Program-made: the position numbers and the translations under genes | Notes under the pieces: model-generated | What the model was told of the DNA's origin: nothing | What the model saw: only the letters and a program-made list of their open reading frames with translations | Databases searched by the model: none | From: Nemopilema nomurai | Taxonomy: Eukaryota > Cnidaria > Scyphozoa > Rhizostomeae > Rhizostomatidae | Direction of reading: 5' to 3' | Length of the DNA: 64,000 bases | NCBI GenBank assembly: GCA_003864495.1 | Contig: PEDN01001360.1 | Location: 1-64,000 of the forward strand | Shown: piece by piece, positions 58,801 to 64,000 of the stretch | How positions within the stretch are numbered: position 1 is the stretch's first letter | How the letters are laid out: each line of letters opens with the position of its first letter

Positions 58801-61452
58801 ATGAAAAACACTGATAAAAATATGGTATTCAGTGCAAACGATTATAAATATCAATGTTACTGAAAATCTTTAAAACAATACCTGCAAAGATCTAGGAGGT
58901 GATCAGTTTCCTCCTTTGTCCAGCTGTTCTTTCTATCTTCAAGGTACAACTATAGGGGATAGAATTTCAAAGATGAAAACTTACATTATTGCTCCAGTTG
59001 TTCCAAAATATGAGTTACATAGAACATGAATTTGTAAGTACAAAACTTGTACTTTGCAAAGTAAGATATTGGCATAACCTCCCAAGTCTTGGGCATTTAG
59101 GTAATTTCCAAGAATTAACCTTCAAGCCCAAAACAACAGATTTTCCGAAAAAAACAACTTAAAAGAAAATTATCGTAGCTAAAACACTTGAAAATTAAGC
59201 CTCCAAACAAAGGTTAAATGACAACTTCAAAATTTTTTGTTTAACTTCCCGTAATACATGATCCTTCTGCACCATTGTTACATACCAATACAAGCACAAA
59301 AAATTTATTTCAAAAATATATCAGGAAAATAAGTATCCAAATGTGATGATGAAACAACTAACCTTGTATTCCTCATCTGTATAGTTTGGTATTTCAACAA
59401 CCTGGGATGGGAAAGTTAAGAATATCACATCATGTCTTCTCTCACTTTTTGGATATTACAGTAATAGTTTGAAACAATGACTGAGGGGCAGTGCTAGCGG
59501 TGGAATACAGGTCTAATGTGTAGCTTGCACTGTTTTGAATCCTTCAGACCACATGGGGAGTAAATGCATGTAGAAATCCTTGTGCAAATAAATCTTGACA
59601 ACTAAACAAGGTGTTAACGTGTAATTCTGATACCTATGGCAGCTTTATGATTGCAATGAGAAACTCTAACCTGATTGGCTAACATACCATATTCTGTCTA
59701 TGAGGTTCTGTCTATGAAAAGAACAGACAGATTCTGTCTGTGTCCGCATTGCAAATAACAACTACGCATTATTAAAATGTTATTGCATGCAAAGACAAAC
59801 CTTATTAAATTTTGCAAATGGATAGGCCTTTCCCTCATCATTCTTCCTCCTCCAATGATGCATTACAAGCTCATCTTTCCTCGATGGGTTTTTGAAAGGC
59901 TCCAAGTGCCATGGTCGAACCTTGCTTCTTCCAATTTTTGCTTTTACTTGTTTGTATCCCCTGCCAGTATCAGATGGTGTCATGGAAGAGGGGTCCCTAT
60001 GAAAATAAGCAATTAGATTAGCATTTGCCACCATAAACATTTGTCAAACAATATATATACCATCTAAAAGGTAACTGCTAAAACACATATGCTAGACAGA
60101 ATGCTGCAAAATAATGGTTGCATGAAGAAAAAAATAATAATTATACAGTACAATTTTATCTTCACAAAATGAGCAAGCTGCAATCTTATGTCTGGATTAA
60201 ATGAGGACTTGCCATAATGTTTTAAAATAATTCAGGAACGCATGCCAAAAGCTCAACTCCACAATTATCACAGTATAAAGACATAAAGAATCAGAATCTA
60301 TTTCTTAAAATCTGCACATATAATGCTTTTTATTTCTCCAGTATTCGGCTTAAAAAGACTGACATGGCGCATTTCATACTTTACATTACTTTTGATACAG
60401 TGTATGATATTAGCTATCAACTGCTGTTTAGATAGCCAGAGCTTAGCATGCATATCAAACTTTACCTTTGGTCACTGTAAAGGAGGGCATAGAGTTCTCT
60501 ATGCATACCCTCTGGTCTTTTAAAAACTGTGTCAGTTGTTCTTCTGAGCTTTTTCTGTTGAAATCATATCAATTAAAATGTTGTATTAATGAGTCCTTAA
60601 TGAACATCATCTATACACAGCATCATTGAAAGTCTTACTCTTTTGACACCAAATGTCAAATTATTAAACTGACAATGTTCAGCAGTATGGCAATTTTGAA
60701 AATGTGCCACAAAAAGTCACATACAATTTATATGGGTATATAAAACAAGGCTTCAAGCTACATGCTGGAAAGATAACATCAATTATTTAGCCATCAGTAT
60801 CTCTACATATTGGAATTCTTGAAATCAAAGCAAAAATTTAATAAAATCTGATTAAGCTCCCTAAGATACTTATCTCTGCAAGTGGAAGTTATAAGTTACT
60901 ATGCCTCGAAACAAATTTTTTTTAATGAATGACAACTGATCCATTAAGGATATAATTTGGAGCAGTGGTAAAACTTTACTCTTATTGCCATTCTTTTCGT
61001 CTTGCATTCTCACAAGTTATAAGTAAAATGACATGATTATCCTAAATTTTAAATCAATTTACATAAAAATATTTAATTTCCGTAAACATTCAAGAGAGAT
61101 TCATATCATGCTAAATGTGGGTGTTCAGAAATGTCTCCACAAGATTGTTAGCTTTCTGGTATTTTAGACTGAGATAAAGAGGAGGTCTGTTATCAAAAAA
61201 TCTGAAACTCATACTTGAAGCACAGAAATAAAACTTGATTGTATGATTCTACCCTTAACTTGCGAGCATGCTATTAATAGTATTTTGCACACTGAGATAG
61301 ATAATTTGAAGGTTTGTTCAGGAGCACTGGACTGAAAGGCGCGTAAAATGCAAATTAAAAATTACCTGCTTATTTCCGTGAATGATCGCATTTTTAGATG
61401 TTGGCGTTTGAGGTGAGCCCTCTATTTCAAGTATATCTCTGACATCTGACAT
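52898..61452 (-). CDS. DMAP1: DNA methyltransferase 1-associated protein 1 (DMAP1), complete
   Basis: Chromatin protein of the TIP60/NuA4 and SRCAP complexes, also able to bind DNMT1; yeast Swc4 is the homologue. Eighteen exons: 61452-61366 (MSDVRDILEIEG), 60554-60466, 59996-59801, 59401-59363, 58949-58882, 58434-58377, 57773-57714, 57094-56981, 56324-56176, about 55912-55892, 55667-55523, 55297-55225, 54611-54560, 54272-54201, 53850-53801, 53599-53562, 53169-53122, 52960-52898. Phases agree throughout and give 473 residues, close to the 467 of human DMAP1. Marker stretches are FKRPEGMHRELYALLYSD, PSDTGRGYKQVKAKIG, VRPWHLEPFKNPSRKD, the SANT-like WTKEETDHLLDLCR and FDLRFVVVHDRYD, the basic coiled region KKIESRKKEREKKQLELNKL, GIRFPETKGAGTYVRSSK, and LKMPQSVGTKKAKAVEQLL. 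The tail is basic (RKRRTATTF...KKSRK). The exon 9 donor was chosen for phase and is the least certain. No frame break was seen. Confidence 0.96.
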
Positions 61453-62459
61453 TGTAGAAAGCTAGTTTGCAGTAATCTTTCAGAAACTTTCATTCACAAC
61501 ATCACCAATAGGATTTAGGCCCATGAGGCAACTGAATACTGTTGTTGTGACAGTGACACCTAAGCGAGACAAGTACAGCCTGAAGCGAGGCAATTCTTTG
61601 AAAGACGAAGGTTAATTTTTTGGAGGAGCGGTTTTATTTCCTTGTATTTTGTGTGTATGAGGAAGGAGGCAAAAGTTGAAGCCGGCTGTGATGTTCCAAG
61701 TACTTTTGGAAGTATTTTAGTTATGCTGTGACGTTTCAGTGGTATTGGCTTCAAGGTCTGGTGGCTTGCTTCCTTCTGTTTGAGTATGTTTGCTGACCAA
61801 GCAACTAAGATTAATGCTTTTTAGTATCTTTAGGTGTCGATTGCTGCCAGTGTCCATTGCTTATGCAGGCATTCCAATCTGCTACTTAATATATTTTGCA
61901 CATCCCCCCACCACCTTGAATAATATGAATAAGGTACTCTGGTAATAGTGTCCATGTTGAATACCATTGCCCATCTATCTACAGAGTCTACGTGCAAGAA
62001 ACTAGTTTCTCATCGTCAGTACTACACTCGTCTGCTATCCATTGAACAATATCATCTATGCCTTGAACTTTATAACTTTCGACTATTATGGGCAAAATAT
62101 GATAGGATTTCTTGTCTGATAGTTCAAACAACGAATAAGCTGAGTTAAAAAGGACTAATGATTGCGTCATATTTGGCTCCAGTCTTAATAATAAAGCTAC
62201 ACTCGTCCAAAAAGTTGAAGAAAAACAATAGCCTCTCCTTTTTGTGCAGTCTTAAAAAACAATTTCTTAAACGAAAAAATCACAACAAACTTGCTCTAGG
62301 TTAGGTGAAGGGCACTAGTTTCTTTGAAAATAAAAACAAGAAGCATGCTATATTAATAGGAAAAGTTATATATTTTCTCAATTTCTTTTACGATACTTGA
62401 ACTGCAGATGCCTCTAAAGGCATTAATACAACAATTTACAAAATATCAAACACCAACAG
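61453..62459. other. Spacer between GTF3C3 and DMAP1
   Basis: About 1 kb holding the DMAP1 promoter side and the GTF3C3 3' side. Nothing specific was recognised; the open frames at 61948-62170 have no domain. Confidence 0.6.
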
Positions 62460-63317
62460 CTACACCCAAATGTATTTGTACAACGTCCTTCGTGCAAGGT
62501 CTACATTTCCACTGTTCTTGTATATCAAAGCGAGGTTATATGCAGCCTCTCTATGAAGGTCCTTCAACTCAGAATACTGCAAGAGAAAAATAATACTGCG
62601 CTAACGAAAATTTATAACTAGTCCCATCTATTGATGCGATTGATCAATGACAAGAACTAATGCTTTAAATATGTTAAAGAATTACTTAAATTAAAATGAA
62701 TACTTGATATGAAAGTTCAGGATAGGAAAATCGAACCAATCGCACCGCAGTTTATCTTAAGATCCTGGATACAAAAATTCGTTCACCAGATGGTTATTTG
62801 ATGACGATAAACTTTACAAAATTCCTAACAATAAAAAATTCAAAAAATTGTCTAAACCTATCCATGCAGGTAAAAAAAATATCTGCAAAAATCATACCTC
62901 GTATTCACTTAGCGGAAAGTTCAGGGCTTTGTTATAGAATATAACAGAGAAATGAACCAGGCCTGAAAAAGAACGGAATTCTTAGATCTAAGAATGAAAC
63001 CCTTAGACTTAAGAAATAGTTAGATCTGTCAAATAAATATTTCTGAGTGAGCAAAAGTATTGCGAAGGTTCACCATGGCGGAAACTTCGTGACCATTAAC
63101 AAGGAGGGAGCGGAAGTGAAACTTAGACCTTTAAAAGTAAATTCCTAATGACTTTTCAAATCATCAGTTTATACTTGATTGTCCAAGAAAAGTAGAGGAG
63201 AGTGCAACTATAGTTAGTTACGGACTAACCAACTTGGTGAAACGCCCGGGCAAGATTGTAGCAAGCTTCTTGAGACTTGCCTCGCATGTTGTAATATTGC
63301 AGCATAAATGCGATTCC
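62460..63317 (-). CDS. GTF3C3: General transcription factor 3C polypeptide 3 (TFIIIC subunit), C-terminal exons only
   Basis: TPR-containing subunit of TFIIIC, which recruits TFIIIB to Pol III promoters (yeast Tfc4). Three exons are visible: 63317-63230 (GIAFMLQYYNMRGKSQEACY... ending FHQV), 62962-62898 (GLVHFSVIFYNKALNFPLSE) and 62576-62460, which reads AAYNLALIYKNSGNVDLARR and ends YKYIWV, then TAG. The human protein ends with the matching AYNLSLIYQSSGNTGMAQ and a short YTYCSI tail. TPR spacing and the paired-helix pattern fit. Upstream exons lie beyond the right edge; the 63318-64000 stretch looks intronic and holds a transposase relic. The gene ends about 1 kb from the DMAP1 start, in the same orientation. 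Confidence 0.87.
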
Positions 63318-63514
63318 CTTGAAATGAAATAAAAAGATTGGTATAGCACAAGCCAGCAGAAGTTAATATGAAGAAGGCATAGCTATTAAAAGCTAATTTG
63401 GTTTCTAATGGAACGTAGGCCTATGTGTAAGCACTGTCAACAACAAGAATTGAAACTTTATTACAATGACGCGGACGGTTAAATACCATCAAACTCTTGG
63501 ATGGATTAGGTTGT

Positions 63515-64000
63515 TTACCTAGTGCTCTCTTCCTGGCTGCAAATGATTCTATGAGACCTTGAAAAATCTTTCAGCGGAACTGTTTCTGCCCGATTTTCGA
63601 TGCATTGGATTGATTTTTCAGGATTTTTCGCTGATTTTTCGGGATTATCCATGCATTTACAGCAGCATTTTTTAGCAAACCGAAAATGAATGAAAGGTAA
63701 CATCTGTTTGACTTTCTTGAGATGTTTTTGCAGCTTGTCAATTGGTCACTGGTTTCAGCATCTCCCATACTTGGCCGGAATGCTGTAGTGAAAGGTGGAC
63801 TTCGGCGCATAGGCTGTTTGGGCAGTGCATCTGTGTGACTTTTTGATAACATCTGTGTCATATGGGGTGCTCTTCAAATGCTGCTGATCAGAACTTAATC
63901 TGTTGTGTCCTTTCACTCGGTGATAATTTTCTGGGGGTCCTTCTTTCTCCAAATCATTTCACCTGGTTGAAGTTCTGCTTCTTTGACTTCAACTGGGACA
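63515..64000 (-). pseudogene. Decayed piggyBac-type transposase fragment
   Basis: On the minus strand, pieces in shifting frames resemble the C-terminal half of piggyBac transposases in the right order: ELQPGEMIWRKKDP; then MGDAETSDQLTS, like the family MGGVDxxDQ signature with its key glycine and aspartate degraded; then RCYLSFIFGLLKNAAVNAWI, like the RWYxxIFFxLLDxAVVNAWILY segment; then VPLKDFSRS, like LxxFRRxxA. Several stops and at least two frame changes separate them, so no functional protein is possible. It probably lies in an intron of GTF3C3. The assignment rests on spaced motifs only. Confidence 0.55.

Overview
The window is nuclear DNA from an animal: AT-rich, with small exons (about 40-590 bp) that join in frame at GT-AG borders, long introns and many kinds of transposable element. 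No bacterial operon, CRISPR array or rRNA is visible. The vasa homologue has a glycine-rich N-terminus with four CCHC zinc knuckles. Together with the high intron density this suggests an early-branching invertebrate such as a cnidarian, but that is inference; the species cannot be read from the sequence.

Five genes are recognisable, all on the minus strand. From right to left, in order of transcription, they are: (1) the 3' end of GTF3C3, a TFIIIC subunit (62460-63317 and beyond the right edge); (2) a complete DMAP1 (61452 to 52898, 18 exons, 473 codons); (3) a vasa/DDX4 DEAD-box helicase (49440 to 43596, 9 exons, 705 codons if three single-base frame breaks are ignored); (4) a complete phosphatidylinositol 4-kinase alpha, PI4KA (38851 to 14854, about 36 exons); (5) a patched-domain, sterol-sensing-domain membrane protein (12024 to 152, 20 exons, 749 codons visible, last exon off the left edge). 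They do not form a pathway. They cover Pol III transcription, chromatin, germline RNA, phosphoinositide synthesis and RND-type membrane transport or signalling.

The spaces between and inside the genes hold mobile DNA. There is a compact LTR element with two identical 340-bp LTRs (50943-52195), and two hAT-type MITEs with perfect 8-bp target duplications (38968-39644, just upstream of the PI4KA start codon, and 21176-21345). There are two opposite-facing copies of one TA-flanked MITE family (5883-6264 and 42355-42720), another TA-flanked MITE in the last vasa intron (43797-44169), and a tRNA-Arg-derived SINE (37840-38100). The rest are a decayed piggyBac transposase (63515-64000), a diverged dispersed repeat (9345-9650 and 33150-33465), a hairpin element (13019-13108) and several minisatellites.

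Most striking: the vasa copy is frame-broken at three places in its second RecA-like domain, although every splice site and the total reading frame remain recoverable; the LTR element looks recent; and the patched-domain gene uses two apparent GC-AG introns.
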